Of a DNA stretch of 64,000 bases, positions 48,829 to 58,296 are shown one piece after another. The notes under the pieces are model-generated. The model did not search any database, had not been told where the DNA came from, and worked only from the letters and a program-made list of their open reading frames with translations. The DNA comes from Desulfitobacterium dehalogenans ATCC 51507 (GTDB lineage Bacteria > Bacillota > Desulfitobacteriia > Desulfitobacteriales > Desulfitobacteriaceae). Location of the stretch: contig NC_018017.1 in assembly GCF_000243155.2 (NCBI RefSeq), positions 2,914,001 to 2,978,000 on the forward strand, read 5' to 3'. The translations under genes were made by a program, and so were the position numbers. How positions within the stretch are numbered: the first letter of the stretch is position 1; the number at the start of each line of letters is the position of its first letter.

Positions 48829-50281
48829 ATCCCTCCGCCTTCAAAACGAATTGAATCAGCATTCCCTCCCTAATTGAATCCCCTGCTGTTTGATATTTTG
48901 CCAATTGGACCTTCCCCCATCCTAATGCTTGAAGTTGCTGAAACATCCTTTGAACCTCCAGGGATTCTGTGGCAAGGCCTTGTATTGACAAAGTCCGCCC
49001 TTTAATCTCAATCCGTTCAAGGTGAATCCCCTTAGGTGCATTGGCTGTTAACTCCTTTATCCCCTGACCCACAGCGGTGGGGTTCCCCGCAATCTTATCC
49101 CAGGTCTGCTTTTGGGCAGTTTGCTTCTCATTCTCCCAAGTCTGGCTGGTGTTTATTTCACTTAGCCGTTGAGCCTCTACCTGCAAGCTATCAAGGGTCT
49201 GCCGGGTGGATACAAGCATTCCCGAACCGCTTATACTCACAAGCAACATGACCCCTGCGGCAATCCACTTTATCTGTTGTTCCTTTTTCCTTAGATTTTC
49301 GGTTCTATGGAAATTATTCAGCGCCCATTTCTCCTCCTCAAGGGCCAGCCCTAATACGGTTAAGTACTTTTCCGGGTCATAAGAATGAAAGGCATCGAAA
49401 GATTTCGCTCCCCAAAAAGCATAGAAAGCTTCATCCACCCCTTGCAAGGCGGGTACTTTTCCTCCGACGCCCTTTAGGTATTCCCCTATTCTTTTCCCTG
49501 TTTTTTCGGCCTCCCTGTTCTGGCCCCAGAGGATTCTATTCAACTCCACTTGGTCATGAAGTGATGAAAGATAGAGCAGCATCCGATAAATCTCATGATT
49601 CCATTCTTTCTCGCCGAAGGATTGAAGGGCGAAGGGAAGGCTGCGAACGATCTCAGGTATCCTTCCTTTATAGAAGATATATTGAATCTGCCCCTCATCT
49701 TCCCTGAGAAACAGAGTATTCCCATCTGAGCCAAACCCCAATGCCTTTCCCCAAGCCAGCTGAGAAAAGCATACCCTGTTAATCTCAAAGCCTGCTTTCC
49801 TAAAGCAAAGAATGACCGGAGATAAAACCGAATCCCTTATCCCTGATAAAATCACCTTCAATCCCTGGGATGACTCCTTTTGCTCTTCAAGGGAGTAATC
49901 GTAAACCAATTCTTCTTGAGGAATAGGGATTTCTTCCTCAGCCAGATAGTGAAGAAGTCCGGCACGGTTTCCTTTTTTCACCCAAGGCAAATGATACTCA
50001 CGAATGAATTGGTTCTGGAGAGGTAACCCAATACAAATCTTTGGGCTACGATAGAATTTGAAATCCGCCTTTCGTTGCTCAAGGTATCCTTGTAAAATCG
50101 CCAGGAAGGTGTCTGGATGGAGAATTTTTCCCTGCTTTATTAACCCTCTGGGAAGAGGGGTAATCTCGAACTGAGTAGGTAGAAAAGACCACTTGTCCTT
50201 CCCTTTTTGGGTATACCAAAGCCAACGCAGTTCGTGATCGGTTAGTTCAACACAGACTCGACCTTGATCTGCAAACCTCAT
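48821..50281 (-). CDS. PilM-PilN-like fusion protein of the pilus alignment complex
   Basis: 486 residues. The N-terminal part (about 1-320) has the actin-like PilM pattern (LPLQNQFIREYHLPWV, IPIPQEELVYDYSL, PVILCFRKAGFEINRVCF). A membrane helix (about 333-350, IKWIAAGVMLLVSISGSGML) is followed by a PilN-like tail with coiled coil and an ITANAPKGIHLERIEIKG-type domain (ELTANAPKGIHLERIEIKG). Elsewhere PilM and PilN are separate genes, so here they are fused. It lies between a prepilin peptidase gene and a PilO-like gene. Confidence 0.75.
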   Translation of the reverse strand: MRFADQGRVCVELTDHELRWLWYTQKGKDKWSFLPTQFEITPLPRGLIKQGKILHPDTFLAILQGYLEQRKADFKFYRSPKICIGLPLQNQFIREYHLPWVKKGNRAGLLHYLAEEEIPIPQEELVYDYSLEEQKESSQGLKVILSGIRDSVLSPVILCFRKAGFEINRVCFSQLAWGKALGFGSDGNTLFLREDEGQIQYIFYKGRIPEIVRSLPFALQSFGEKEWNHEIYRMLLYLSSLHDQVELNRILWGQNREAEKTGKRIGEYLKGVGGKVPALQGVDEAFYAFWGAKSFDAFHSYDPEKYLTVLGLALEEEKWALNNFHRTENLRKKEQQIKWIAAGVMLLVSISGSGMLVSTRQTLDSLQVEAQRLSEINTSQTWENEKQTAQKQTWDKIAGNPTAVGQGIKELTANAPKGIHLERIEIKGRTLSIQGLATESLEVQRMFQQLQALGWGKVQLAKYQTAGDSIREGMLIQFVLKAEGYD

Positions 50282-50306
50282 GCATCAAATCCTCCAAAAA
50301 CCAATA

Positions 50307-51068
50307 TCAAAACAGAGAATTATAAAAAGAAAGGATATCTTGTCCCCAAAAGAACACAATCCAAGCCCCCAATACCAAATAAGGTCCAAAAGGAATCGGA
50401 TCCCTGTAACTTCTTTTTTTGAAGGATAGGATCAAAAGTCCACCTATGGACCCTGTAAAGCTAGCAATGAAAATAGCTATTAAAGCTTCCGGAAACCCCA
50501 AAAATGCGCCCAGTCCGGCAATAAGCTTTATATCCCCCAAGCCCATCCCTTCAGGATAGATCCGAGTGATCATCCAAAATACTCCACCTACCCCCAGAGC
50601 TGTAGCCAGACTTTCCCACCCCGATGGACCCTGGGGCAGAAAAAAGCCTGCCATAATGCCGACGCCCAGTAAAGGAAGAGTGAAAACATCCGGCAGACTG
50701 TAGGTATCCCAATCAATAGCAGCGAGAACTAAAAGCACAGATAGAAAATAGAAATTGATCCCCAACTGGAGAAATGAGCCACTTTTGTTTAGCCAAGCAG
50801 CATAAAAATACAAACATCCATTGAGGACCTCAATTAAGGGATAACGCCATGAAATCTTCTCCTGACATTGAGTACATCGTCCCTTTAAGATGAGAAAGCT
50901 TAGAACCGGAACCAGTTCCCAAGGGCGAAGATTATGACCACATGCGGCACAATGAGAACCGGGGAAAACAATAGACTTTCCTTGAGGAACACGATAAATC
51001 ACCACATTTAAAAAGCTCCCGATGATCACCCCCACTATTCCGGATAATATACTGAATTCAACTCCCAC
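50307..51068 (-). CDS. pilD: Prepilin peptidase (A24 family, PilD type)
   Basis: 253 residues. Cleaves and N-methylates prepilins. The zinc-type cysteines CAAC...CTQC (about 41-75) belong to the methylase domain. The two catalytic aspartates lie in AAIDWDTYSLPD and the GMGLGDIKLIAGLG motif. There are seven to eight membrane segments. It serves the prepilin genes in this operon and the one at 59.4 kb. Confidence 0.93.
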   Translation of the reverse strand: MGVEFSILSGIVGVIIGSFLNVVIYRVPQGKSIVFPGSHCAACGHNLRPWELVPVLSFLILKGRCTQCQEKISWRYPLIEVLNGCLYFYAAWLNKSGSFLQLGINFYFLSVLLVLAAIDWDTYSLPDVFTLPLLGVGIMAGFFLPQGPSGWESLATALGVGGVFWMITRIYPEGMGLGDIKLIAGLGAFLGFPEALIAIFIASFTGSIGGLLILSFKKRSYRDPIPFGPYLVLGAWIVFFWGQDILSFYNSLF

Positions 51069-51136
51069 TCGCTTCGTCCTTTCTATTATGGAAATAATGA
51101 TGTATCACTGAAGGTTAGTTCAATGAGCTCGCTGGC

Positions 51137-51628
51137 TTAATTAGCTGAGCTCCAAAGTACCTTGGTTAAGTTTGCGTCATAGACTCGTACTTCCGCAGCC
51201 GATCCATCGGCAGTGAGATAGAGCATAATAAGATGGGTCTGGCTACCCTCAGGTATGGACCCATCGGCAGCCAAGGTTCCGATGCCAAAGCCCTTTTTCC
51301 CTTCAGACACTTCTTGCTGTGTAGTGTGCACACCCAACTTGGCGATATATTTAGGGATAAGTACAGGTATAGAAATATTCCCTCCATCTTGGGTTACTTC
51401 GGCGGATTTTGGATATCTCCCATTCTCCACTTGATAACGATCTAAAGCAGACTTCACTTGATGACCTGTAGCAATATCTGAGTTCTTCCGTGCTGTTTCT
51501 GAACTTGCACTTACCCTGGGAATGATGATTGCAGACAGTATGGCTATGATAAAGACCACCATTAATATTTCAATTAAGGTAAAGCCCTCCTGTCCTTTGC
51601 CTCTTTTTCTCTGCCCAAAGTGCATCAT
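51137..51628 (-). CDS. Major-type prepilin/pseudopilin
   Basis: 163 residues with a type III leader: a basic head ending KGQEG, cleavage before FTLIEILMVVFIIAILSAIII. The conserved Glu5 is at mature position 5. The globular domain is small, with a central segment KSALDRYQVENGRYPKSAEV typical of GspG-like pseudopilins and a beta-rich end (TADGSAAEVRVYDANLTKVLW). Probably the principal subunit of the fibre encoded here. Confidence 0.88.
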   Translation of the reverse strand: MMHFGQRKRGKGQEGFTLIEILMVVFIIAILSAIIIPRVSASSETARKNSDIATGHQVKSALDRYQVENGRYPKSAEVTQDGGNISIPVLIPKYIAKLGVHTTQQEVSEGKKGFGIGTLAADGSIPEGSQTHLIMLYLTADGSAAEVRVYDANLTKVLWSSAN

Positions 51629-51658
51629 ATCCTACTCTCCCTTTATCAAAACTCCTCC

Positions 51659-52885
51659 CTATTGAAGGTGCGTCCCCAAATCAAAGATAGGCAATAGTAC
51701 ACCGACAGCCACCAGGCCGATGACTCCCGCTAAAACCATGACGAGCAGCGGTCCCACCAGGTGGGGCACTTTATTCATCTGCTCTTCAAGCTCCATCCGA
51801 AACAATCGACTCAAGTGGTGCAGCATTGTGCTCAGTTGACCCGATTCCTCTCCTACTTCAAGCATCTGTGCCGCATCCCCAGGAAAATCGGATCGATTGA
51901 CCAGAACAGCAGCCAGCCCCTTCCCCGTCCGTGCCCCTTCCTCAAGGTCTCCGACCACTCTTTTCATAGAAGAGGTGAGTACTGCCCCTTGGGTCAGCTT
52001 TAAGGCCTCCAGAAGTGGAATTCCTGCCTCCAGTAATGTCCCCAGCACCTGAGAAAATTGCAGATAATCATTAAGCTGATATATTCTTCCAAAGAGAGGT
52101 ACCTTACTCAGTGCATCCCATAGTTTCTCTCTCCAATCATCCGGCCGACGAAAGCGCAGAACGAGAAAATAAATAATTCCCACGATTAACACCCCCAGGA
52201 CCAAAAACGGCAAACCATGGGAGACCTGAAATATGACTTGAGTCAGAATTGATAATTCAGCATCCATATCTAGGAAGATCTGTTCATATACAGGTAAAAC
52301 CAAGCGGTTTAGAACATAAATCAACCCTAATGTCAGCACAAGCAAGAATAGAGGATAAGCCAGGGCGCCTTTGAGTCTGTGACGATAAGTATGCTCCTCA
52401 AAAAGGTCTCTGGAAAGATTATCGAGAATCTCCGGCAATCTGCCAGCACGTTCACCGGCCTGAACCATGGCCCGGATATAAGGTGTAGGAGGGGGTATCA
52501 GGAAGTCAAGGGCTTCTGATAATTCCACACCCGCTTCCAGTTGTTCTTTCGCCCCAATCCAGGCTGAGGGTGTTATCCGCAGTCCCTTACTCCGCTTTTC
52601 CAAAATATTAATAGCTTTGAGCAAAGGCAGACCAGCCCCTGAAAGAAGGGATAGGTGCTGAGTGATACCTGCCCAGATCCTTAGTTGATCACTTTTCTTA
52701 TTCAGGAATTCAAGGTATGAGAGGATATCGAAAAGCCTGCGGCGGCGGGGGCTGATGGATAAAGGGTAATATCCTTTGGCAAATAAACGGCTTCTGACTT
52801 CTCTCCCCTGCCGGACTTCCCAAATCCCTTCGAGTATATTCCCCTCTTGATCCAAAGCCCTCCATGCAAAGGTACGACATCTCAT
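51659..52885 (-). CDS. pilC: Type IV pilus/type II secretion inner membrane platform protein (PilC/GspF)
   Basis: I start at ATG 52885 (GAGGGATGG site), giving 408 residues, the usual length; the frame is open further upstream into pilB without a site. Two GspF domains are visible. The first contains WAGITQHLSLLSGAGLPLLKAINIL, and the second FSQVLGTLLEAGIPLLEALKLT and MLEVGEESGQLSTML. Three membrane segments are predicted. Forms the platform on which the PilB ATPase acts. Confidence 0.92.
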   Translation of the reverse strand: MRCRTFAWRALDQEGNILEGIWEVRQGREVRSRLFAKGYYPLSISPRRRRLFDILSYLEFLNKKSDQLRIWAGITQHLSLLSGAGLPLLKAINILEKRSKGLRITPSAWIGAKEQLEAGVELSEALDFLIPPPTPYIRAMVQAGERAGRLPEILDNLSRDLFEEHTYRHRLKGALAYPLFLLVLTLGLIYVLNRLVLPVYEQIFLDMDAELSILTQVIFQVSHGLPFLVLGVLIVGIIYFLVLRFRRPDDWREKLWDALSKVPLFGRIYQLNDYLQFSQVLGTLLEAGIPLLEALKLTQGAVLTSSMKRVVGDLEEGARTGKGLAAVLVNRSDFPGDAAQMLEVGEESGQLSTMLHHLSRLFRMELEEQMNKVPHLVGPLLVMVLAGVIGLVAVGVLLPIFDLGTHLQ

Positions 52886-52935
52886 AAACCATCCCTCATT
52901 CCCCGCACTCTGTATACTTTTTGAGTGGCTTCTCC

Positions 52936-54699
52936 TCATCTCATTATGCCGCTGGTTGAATACCAGATTTCCTCCAGGCTTGTTAAGCCCTGCTGTACTT
53001 TGCTATACCCGTCCCGGCGCAGGGGGATCATTCCATTGGCAATAGCTTTTTCTTCTATTGCCCCTGCGCCTTGACCTTCCAACACCAAATCCCTGATATC
53101 CTGGTGGTAAAGCAGTAATTCGTGGATGCCGATACGTCCGGAATAACCGGTGCCCCGGCATTGAGGGCAGCCTCTTGCTCTAAATACCTGCTGGATGCCC
53201 TCCGGTAAATCCATGGCATCTTTTTCATGGGAATCCAGGCGCCAAAGTTCTTTACAATGTTCACAAAGACGGCGAACCAAACGTTGTGACAGAACTCCCC
53301 TCAAAACGGCCGCCACCAGATAGGGTTCTATACCCATATCCAAAAGGCGGGTAAACGCTTCAGCAGCTGTATTGGTATGCAAGGTAGACAAAACCAAATG
53401 GCCCGTCAAGGCCGCAGCAATAGCAATGCGGGCTGTCTCTTCATCTCGTATTTCCCCAATCATAATTACATCGGGATCCTGTCGTAATATGGAGCGCAAC
53501 CCTTGGGCAAAGGTTAGACCAATCTTTGGCTGAACCTGAACAGATACAACTCCGGGCAACTGATATTCCACCGGATCTTCGATGGAGACCAAATTAAGCT
53601 GCTCAGAAATGAGCTCTTGCAGCAAAGCATAAAGGGTAGTGGTTTTCCCGCTGCCGGTAGGACCTACTACGAGGATAATTCCGTGGGGCTCCTTGATTAA
53701 GCGTTGAATACTCTTTTCAACCGATCCGCTCATCCCCAAAGATTGCAAGGAACGTTGTGCCGTATCCTGATCCAGAATACGTATTACGATTTTCTCCCCA
53801 TAGACCGTTGGGAGGCTGGATACTCGTAGATCAATCGTTTTTCCGCTGACAAAAAAGCTGCTTCTTCCGTCTTGGGGCAGCCTCCGCTCCGCCACGTCCA
53901 TGCCGGACATAATCTTAATCCGGGCCAGCACATTTCGGACAACCCCCAAGGGAAAGGTACGCTTGGTTTCCAACTTCCCATCAATCCGGTAACGCACTCG
54001 CATTACCACCTCACCCGGCTCCCAATGAATATCACTGGCTCCCAGCATAATGGCATCCCGAAGCAGAAAATCCACCAACTGAATCGTTGGGGCATCTTTT
54101 CCCTCCTCGGAATCAAGTGTATCTATCCGCCCCCTCCTTTTGCCCCATAGTTCATCCTGTCCTAAGGTGAGTTCCGCAATGCTTTTCTCCACAGTGAGAT
54201 ATTTCTTGATGGCCGTCACCACCTGGGCCTCCTCTGCCAGCAGGGGCTCGACCTCAAAACCTGTTAATATCCGAATATTCTCCACATAACGATGGTTTCC
54301 CGGGTCAAACATGGCGACCTGCAAAATTCTATCCTTAAGTCCTACAGGAATAGCACCATAACGCAATGCAGCCTGCTCACTCAGCAGGGAGGCTACTTCA
54401 GGGTCGATATCGACCTGAGTCAAATCCACTTTAACGACACCCAGATATCTGCTAAGCTCGATGAGCAATTCCTCCAAGGCGAGTGCCTTATGCCGGACAA
54501 GAATTTCTCCCAAACGGGCGCCTGTTTTTTCTTGCTCCTGTAAAGCACTGGACAACTGACCGAAGTCAATTTTCTGTTGACTTATTAAATATTGTCCAAA
54601 TCCTCCCTCACGGGAGGTCTGTTGCTTCCACTCTTCTCGAAAACTCTCCTGGCCTCCAGCCCTCTTGCGACGATTCAGCCAAAGGGGTATCTTATTCAT
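52936..54699 (-). CDS. pilB: Pilus extension ATPase PilB/GspE
   Basis: 587 residues. An N-terminal MshEN-type domain (GQYLISQQKIDFGQLSSAL...LGEILV), a nucleotide-binding half with VGPTGSGKTTTLYALLQEL (Walker A), an Asp box ASDIHWEP, Walker B LRSILRQDPDVIMIGEIRDEETA (in part) and a His box TGHLVLSTLHTNTA. A four-cysteine zinc site CEHC...CPQC follows. It drives pilin polymerisation at the cytosolic face. It overlaps the PilX-like gene by 8 bp. Confidence 0.95.
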   Translation of the reverse strand: MNKIPLWLNRRKRAGGQESFREEWKQQTSREGGFGQYLISQQKIDFGQLSSALQEQEKTGARLGEILVRHKALALEELLIELSRYLGVVKVDLTQVDIDPEVASLLSEQAALRYGAIPVGLKDRILQVAMFDPGNHRYVENIRILTGFEVEPLLAEEAQVVTAIKKYLTVEKSIAELTLGQDELWGKRRGRIDTLDSEEGKDAPTIQLVDFLLRDAIMLGASDIHWEPGEVVMRVRYRIDGKLETKRTFPLGVVRNVLARIKIMSGMDVAERRLPQDGRSSFFVSGKTIDLRVSSLPTVYGEKIVIRILDQDTAQRSLQSLGMSGSVEKSIQRLIKEPHGIILVVGPTGSGKTTTLYALLQELISEQLNLVSIEDPVEYQLPGVVSVQVQPKIGLTFAQGLRSILRQDPDVIMIGEIRDEETARIAIAAALTGHLVLSTLHTNTAAEAFTRLLDMGIEPYLVAAVLRGVLSQRLVRRLCEHCKELWRLDSHEKDAMDLPEGIQQVFRARGCPQCRGTGYSGRIGIHELLLYHQDIRDLVLEGQGAGAIEEKAIANGMIPLRRDGYSKVQQGLTSLEEIWYSTSGIMR

Positions 54700-55102
54700 T
54701 CCCGTGAATCTCCTGATACTTTGTAATCAGCCAACGCCCGTCCACCTTTTCCAGTTCCACTTTAAGCTTCCGTTGGGCCCGGCCGTATTGAGCCAAAGAA
54801 GTTATAGTATAATCTCCTTCCCTGGCTATGACCTTAACCTTCACTGTACCTTCCCCGATGCTGATGTCTCCTCCCATAAAGGTCGGATCCTTTTCCAGCA
54901 TCACCTTAGCCCATTCAATACCGCCTTCAGCTCCGTAGATTGCCTGACGGGAGCTCACCTCCCGCCGGGCAATCTTATTTTCCGAATGGGCCTTCACATA
55001 CATTTCCAAACCATACGACGAAAATGTGGCAACGAGAATGAGGATTAAGAGGGTAATATACCCTAATTCACCTCGTCCCTTGCTCTGATCCTTCCCTGCC
55101 AA
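54692..55102 (-). CDS. PilX-like minor pilus protein
   Basis: The frame is open from 55177, but that part overlaps the preceding gene by 115 bp. A TTG at 55102 after AGAAGG gives about 136 residues. A single membrane helix (GYITLLILILVATFSSYGLEMYV, about 12-34) is followed by an alpha/beta domain with QAIYGAEGGIEWAKVML, the pattern seen in PilX/GspK-like assembly factors. There is no cleavable pilin leader. The start codon is uncertain. Confidence 0.65.
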   Translation of the reverse strand: MAGKDQSKGRGELGYITLLILILVATFSSYGLEMYVKAHSENKIARREVSSRQAIYGAEGGIEWAKVMLEKDPTFMGGDISIGEGTVKVKVIAREGDYTITSLAQYGRAQRKLKVELEKVDGRWLITKYQEIHGNE

Positions 55103-55617
55103 TAAACCTTCTGCTTCCCTATTTCTCCTTGAAAGGTTATCGTCCACAACCCTGATACTCCTTGAGTGCAATTCCAATCCACAATCCCGCCCACTACGGG
55201 GTTATGGGCACCTTTATGATAACGATACAAATCTTTAACCCCATCATAATCTTTATCATCAAGATAATACTGGTCACTATAGGTCTCCCCGCTGGGGGTT
55301 ACTGTCAGAGTCCATTTTCCTAGATGGGCCCACTGAACCGACTCGGCTTCGCGGATGGCATCACTCACCCATCTTCCGGCAGTGACCACAGCATAATGAG
55401 CCTCCATTTTATCTTTTATGGTCCGGCTGGTATTCCACTCCCCGTAAAAAAACCTCAAGGCGACAGTTAAAAGTATGCCGGTTATTAAAAGGGCAAATAA
55501 AACTTCTATTAAGGTAAAGCCCCTATCCTGTCCTATTCTGTCTAAACGCTCTTTTTGATTCCCTCGAATATTTTGCATAACGAAGCCCCTCCGCCTAATC
55601 GGGACTATTGGATTCAT
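55063..55617 (-). CDS. Minor prepilin (PilW/GspJ-like)
   Basis: 184 residues with a prepilin leader: a basic stretch ending GQDRG, then FTLIEVLFALLITGILLTVAL. The mature domain has a beta-rich core with GETYSDQYYLDDKDYDGVKDLYRYH. The true start may be ATG 55578 (MQNIRGNQ), about 13 residues in. It overlaps the next minor pilin and shares 4 bp with the one before, a tight minor-pilin cassette. Confidence 0.82.
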   Translation of the reverse strand: MNPIVPIRRRGFVMQNIRGNQKERLDRIGQDRGFTLIEVLFALLITGILLTVALRFFYGEWNTSRTIKDKMEAHYAVVTAGRWVSDAIREAESVQWAHLGKWTLTVTPSGETYSDQYYLDDKDYDGVKDLYRYHKGAHNPVVGGIVDWNCTQGVSGLWTITFQGEIGKQKVYWQGRIRARDEVN

Positions 55618-55997
55618 TGCAATGAATAGAGGCTTTCTAAGGCATAACTCTGAACATTTCCTTGTTCCGGCCAGGAAACCTCTACCTTAACTCTCAAAAG
55701 TTCGTCCGGGATATCCCAATCGGCATGAACTTTCCAGCGGAAAAGCCCCTCTTCCCCTCCCACTTCTCCACCAGGAATAATGCGTCCTCTATGGATGTTG
55801 TCGAGCCAAGACTCCGCCCCTAAGGTTTCCATGATACTTTGAGCATGATTGGCCGCTTCCGTAAGACGAAGGGCTTGGTCCGCTTCAGCCAAAGCATTCT
55901 CGCTTAAACCATACAAAGCCACAAAACCTACGGTAAAAAGAAAGAGGGCCAGGATGACATCCAAGAGAACAAAGCCTTTTTCACCATAACTTTTCAT
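55614..55997 (-). CDS. Minor prepilin (PilV/GspI-like)
   Basis: 127 residues. Leader MKSYGEKG, then FVLLDVILALFLFTVGFVAL. Position 5 of the mature protein is Asp rather than the usual Glu, a notable substitution because that residue pairs with the N-terminus of the next subunit. The helical region EADQALRLTEAANHAQSIMETL follows. It overlaps its neighbours by 4 bp on both sides. Confidence 0.8.
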   Translation of the reverse strand: MKSYGEKGFVLLDVILALFLFTVGFVALYGLSENALAEADQALRLTEAANHAQSIMETLGAESWLDNIHRGRIIPGGEVGGEEGLFRWKVHADWDIPDELLRVKVEVSWPEQGNVQSYALESLYSLQ

Positions 55998-56332
55998 GGG
56001 ATGACTTTACCTCGCTCATTAAGTTCATAACTTTCTCCATTACGGGTAGGTTTGACAAAATCTTGTCTGAGGTAAGGCCCCCGCCAGCCTTTTATTCCCG
56101 GAGGGGGTGAATATAAAGCATCAATTCCTTCAGGCAACATTCCTGTATCCAATTTGTACAGCTCCACTGCCCCTTCGATACGCACTCGATTGGCTAAATC
56201 TCCTTGGGTAGAAGTGTAATTCTCAGCTGAGCTCCATCGGGGTGATGCAATACCGATAATTACCATCATCAAACAAAGAATCAAAAGGACTTCAAGCAGT
56301 GTAAAACCTTCCTGTTTACGTTGATTCCCCAT
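55994..56332 (-). CDS. Prepilin (GspG/PilA-like)
   Basis: I start at ATG 56332 so that a short leader (MGNQRKQEG) precedes FTLLEVLLILCLMMVIIGIA; an upstream ATG (56410) would give an implausibly long leader. 112 residues. The mature part has GAVELYKLDTGMLPEGIDAL and PYLRQDFVKPTRNGESYELNERGKV (in part), the GspG-like calcium loop region. It is the first gene of the main pilus operon. Confidence 0.82.
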   Translation of the reverse strand: MGNQRKQEGFTLLEVLLILCLMMVIIGIASPRWSSAENYTSTQGDLANRVRIEGAVELYKLDTGMLPEGIDALYSPPPGIKGWRGPYLRQDFVKPTRNGESYELNERGKVIP

Positions 56333-56551
56333 AAAATCATACCATTCTCCTATATTCCATAGTAATTTAGTCCTATTTTGGATACAAACATAATATTCTA
56401 CCAATTCCATGAAGAATTCCTTCTTTAGAACTCTTATTAGACAATCTTTCTTTAATTTAGGGAGAATTTTTCTTATTCAAAGGTTTTCTTACTTATTTTA
56501 GTGCTATTCGACTTTAAGGCTCTTCAAAGACCCTAAACCGTAGAGATACTA

Positions 56552-56578
56552 AAAAACCACGACGCAAAGCCGTGGTTT
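56552..56578 (-). terminator. aroB terminator
   Basis: AAACCACG/CGTGGTTT stem with six Ts on the minus strand, 26 bp after aroB. It separates the aro genes from the pilus operon. Confidence 0.8.
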
Positions 56579-56603
56579 TCTTTTATGTTTGAAGTTAAAT
56601 TTC

Positions 56604-57689
56604 TTACTCAATCACTTTATTCCAAGCTCTTAGAATTTCCTCATTATCCGCATCACGAATCACGATCCCTTGACCTATCCCTTTAGGTAAGACCAGAACT
56701 TTTTGTCCTTTGTAGTTCTTTTTATCTGCTCCCATAAGATTGATCAATGCTTGAGAATCTTTATTCTTAATGGTTACCGGCAGACCGAAACCTTTGAGAA
56801 GCTTAATCAGTCGTTCCACTTCCCCATTATTCATAAATCCTCGTTCATGAGCCAGATGCGCAGCCGCTACCATGCCGATGCTGACACCCTGTCCATGCGT
56901 AATCCCTTGATAGGCCATCTCAGCCTCGAGAGCATGGCCAAAGCTATGACCGTAATTAAGAAACATCCTCTTCCCTTGTTCTGTCTCATCCTCAGAAACC
57001 AGCCTGACTTTTACCGCTGAGGAGCGAGAAGTCAATTCCTTATACAACTCAGGCTTCCGTGCTTTGATTTCTTCCTGGTGTTTTTCGATAAAGGAGAGAA
57101 GTTCTCCATCAGCAATGACAGCATGCTTGATAGTCTCTGCCAAGCCATTGAGCATTTCTTCCCAAGGCAAGGTCTCTAATGTACTAAAATCAGTCCATAC
57201 AGCCAGAGGTGGGTAAAAATCCCCCAGCAGGTTCTTCCCTGCAGCATGATTTACCGCGACCTTACCACCGATGCTGCTATCCACCATAGCCAGAAGAGTG
57301 GTGGGAATCTGAACATAACGTATCCCCCGCATAAACATGCTGGCAAAGAAGCCGGCTAAATCTCCAATAACCCCTCCGCCTAAGGCCAAGACCACAGTCT
57401 TGCGATCCGCACCACAAGCAATGGCTTCACTGGTTAAATCACTGAGACGGTTCAAGGATTTTTCGTCCTCACCTTGAGGTACAATCAGGGTATTTACACT
57501 AAATGCACCTAATCCTTTTTTCAAGGTATCCATATAGTCAGCCGCAATATTAGGATGAGTAATCACTAAAAGATGCTCTCCAGCCCCGATACGGGTGGTC
57601 AGATACTCACCCAGATCTTCCAGCCTGGCCCCCAGGAAAACGGGATAGGGCTTCACAGAGACAACATCAATCCTCTGTCCTTGCATCAT
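56604..57689 (-). CDS. aroB: 3-dehydroquinate synthase
   Basis: Second step of the shikimate pathway (DAHP to 3-dehydroquinate; NAD and a divalent metal). 361 residues. Motifs are VPQGEDEKSLNRL, LGGGVIGDLAGFFASMFMRGI, TTLLAMVDSSIGGKVAVNH and the metal-binding NYGHSFGHALEA. It overlaps aroK by 23 bp, so the two are translated together. Confidence 0.96.
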   Translation of the reverse strand: MMQGQRIDVVSVKPYPVFLGARLEDLGEYLTTRIGAGEHLLVITHPNIAADYMDTLKKGLGAFSVNTLIVPQGEDEKSLNRLSDLTSEAIACGADRKTVVLALGGGVIGDLAGFFASMFMRGIRYVQIPTTLLAMVDSSIGGKVAVNHAAGKNLLGDFYPPLAVWTDFSTLETLPWEEMLNGLAETIKHAVIADGELLSFIEKHQEEIKARKPELYKELTSRSSAVKVRLVSEDETEQGKRMFLNYGHSFGHALEAEMAYQGITHGQGVSIGMVAAAHLAHERGFMNNGEVERLIKLLKGFGLPVTIKNKDSQALINLMGADKKNYKGQKVLVLPKGIGQGIVIRDADNEEILRAWNKVIE

Positions 57690-58296
57690 TCATAAAACCT
57701 CCTTCATATAGGCTGAAAATTTCTTCTACCACTTCTTCAATTCCTTTATGGGTGGTATCGATGGTCCAATCCGCTTGGTCATAAATAGGCTGTCTCTTTG
57801 CCCACAGCAGTTCAACCTCTTGGCGGTCTCCTCTTAAGAGAGGGCGGTCGTTGCGATAACCAATCCGTTTGTAGATCTCATCCAGCGGCGCATATAAGCC
57901 GATAATAACACCGCTTCGTGCTAAATCCTGCCAATTCTCAGGATTCAACACGGTTCCTCCCCCCGTAGCAATAACATACCCTTTATGTTCAGCCAAGCGT
58001 TTCACCAAAAGCCGCTCCTCCGAACGAAAACGGGTTTCTCCATGCCGGCGGAAAATTTCTGATACAGTCATTTCCGTTAATCTTTCGATCTCCACATCCG
58101 TATCGATAAACTCCCGTTCCAGGAGTTTGGCCAAGCGCCTGCCCACGGTGCTTTTGCCGGTACCCATAAACCCCACAAGAACAATATTATCCTTTGGTAC
58201 GGCATGTGGAGGTCCCTCAGGTTCTAACTCCGGGGGATTGTTTTTATAGGGGTTCATCTCATTATTAGAAAAGTCATTGCTCATACTATTGCTCAC
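57667..58296 (-). CDS. aroK: Shikimate kinase
   Basis: 209 residues, longer than the usual 170 because of an Asn/Pro-rich N-terminal extension (about 1-33). The kinase core has Walker A GFMGTGKSTVGRRLA, the shikimate-binding DTDVEIERLTEMTVSEIF, RSEERLLVKRLA, ATGGGTVLN and the lid NDRPLLRG. The extension suggests that translation may begin further in, but no better ribosome binding site is evident. It overlaps aroC by 11 bp. Confidence 0.95.
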   Translation of the reverse strand: MSNSMSNDFSNNEMNPYKNNPPELEPEGPPHAVPKDNIVLVGFMGTGKSTVGRRLAKLLEREFIDTDVEIERLTEMTVSEIFRRHGETRFRSEERLLVKRLAEHKGYVIATGGGTVLNPENWQDLARSGVIIGLYAPLDEIYKRIGYRNDRPLLRGDRQEVELLWAKRQPIYDQADWTIDTTHKGIEEVVEEIFSLYEGGFMNDARTED

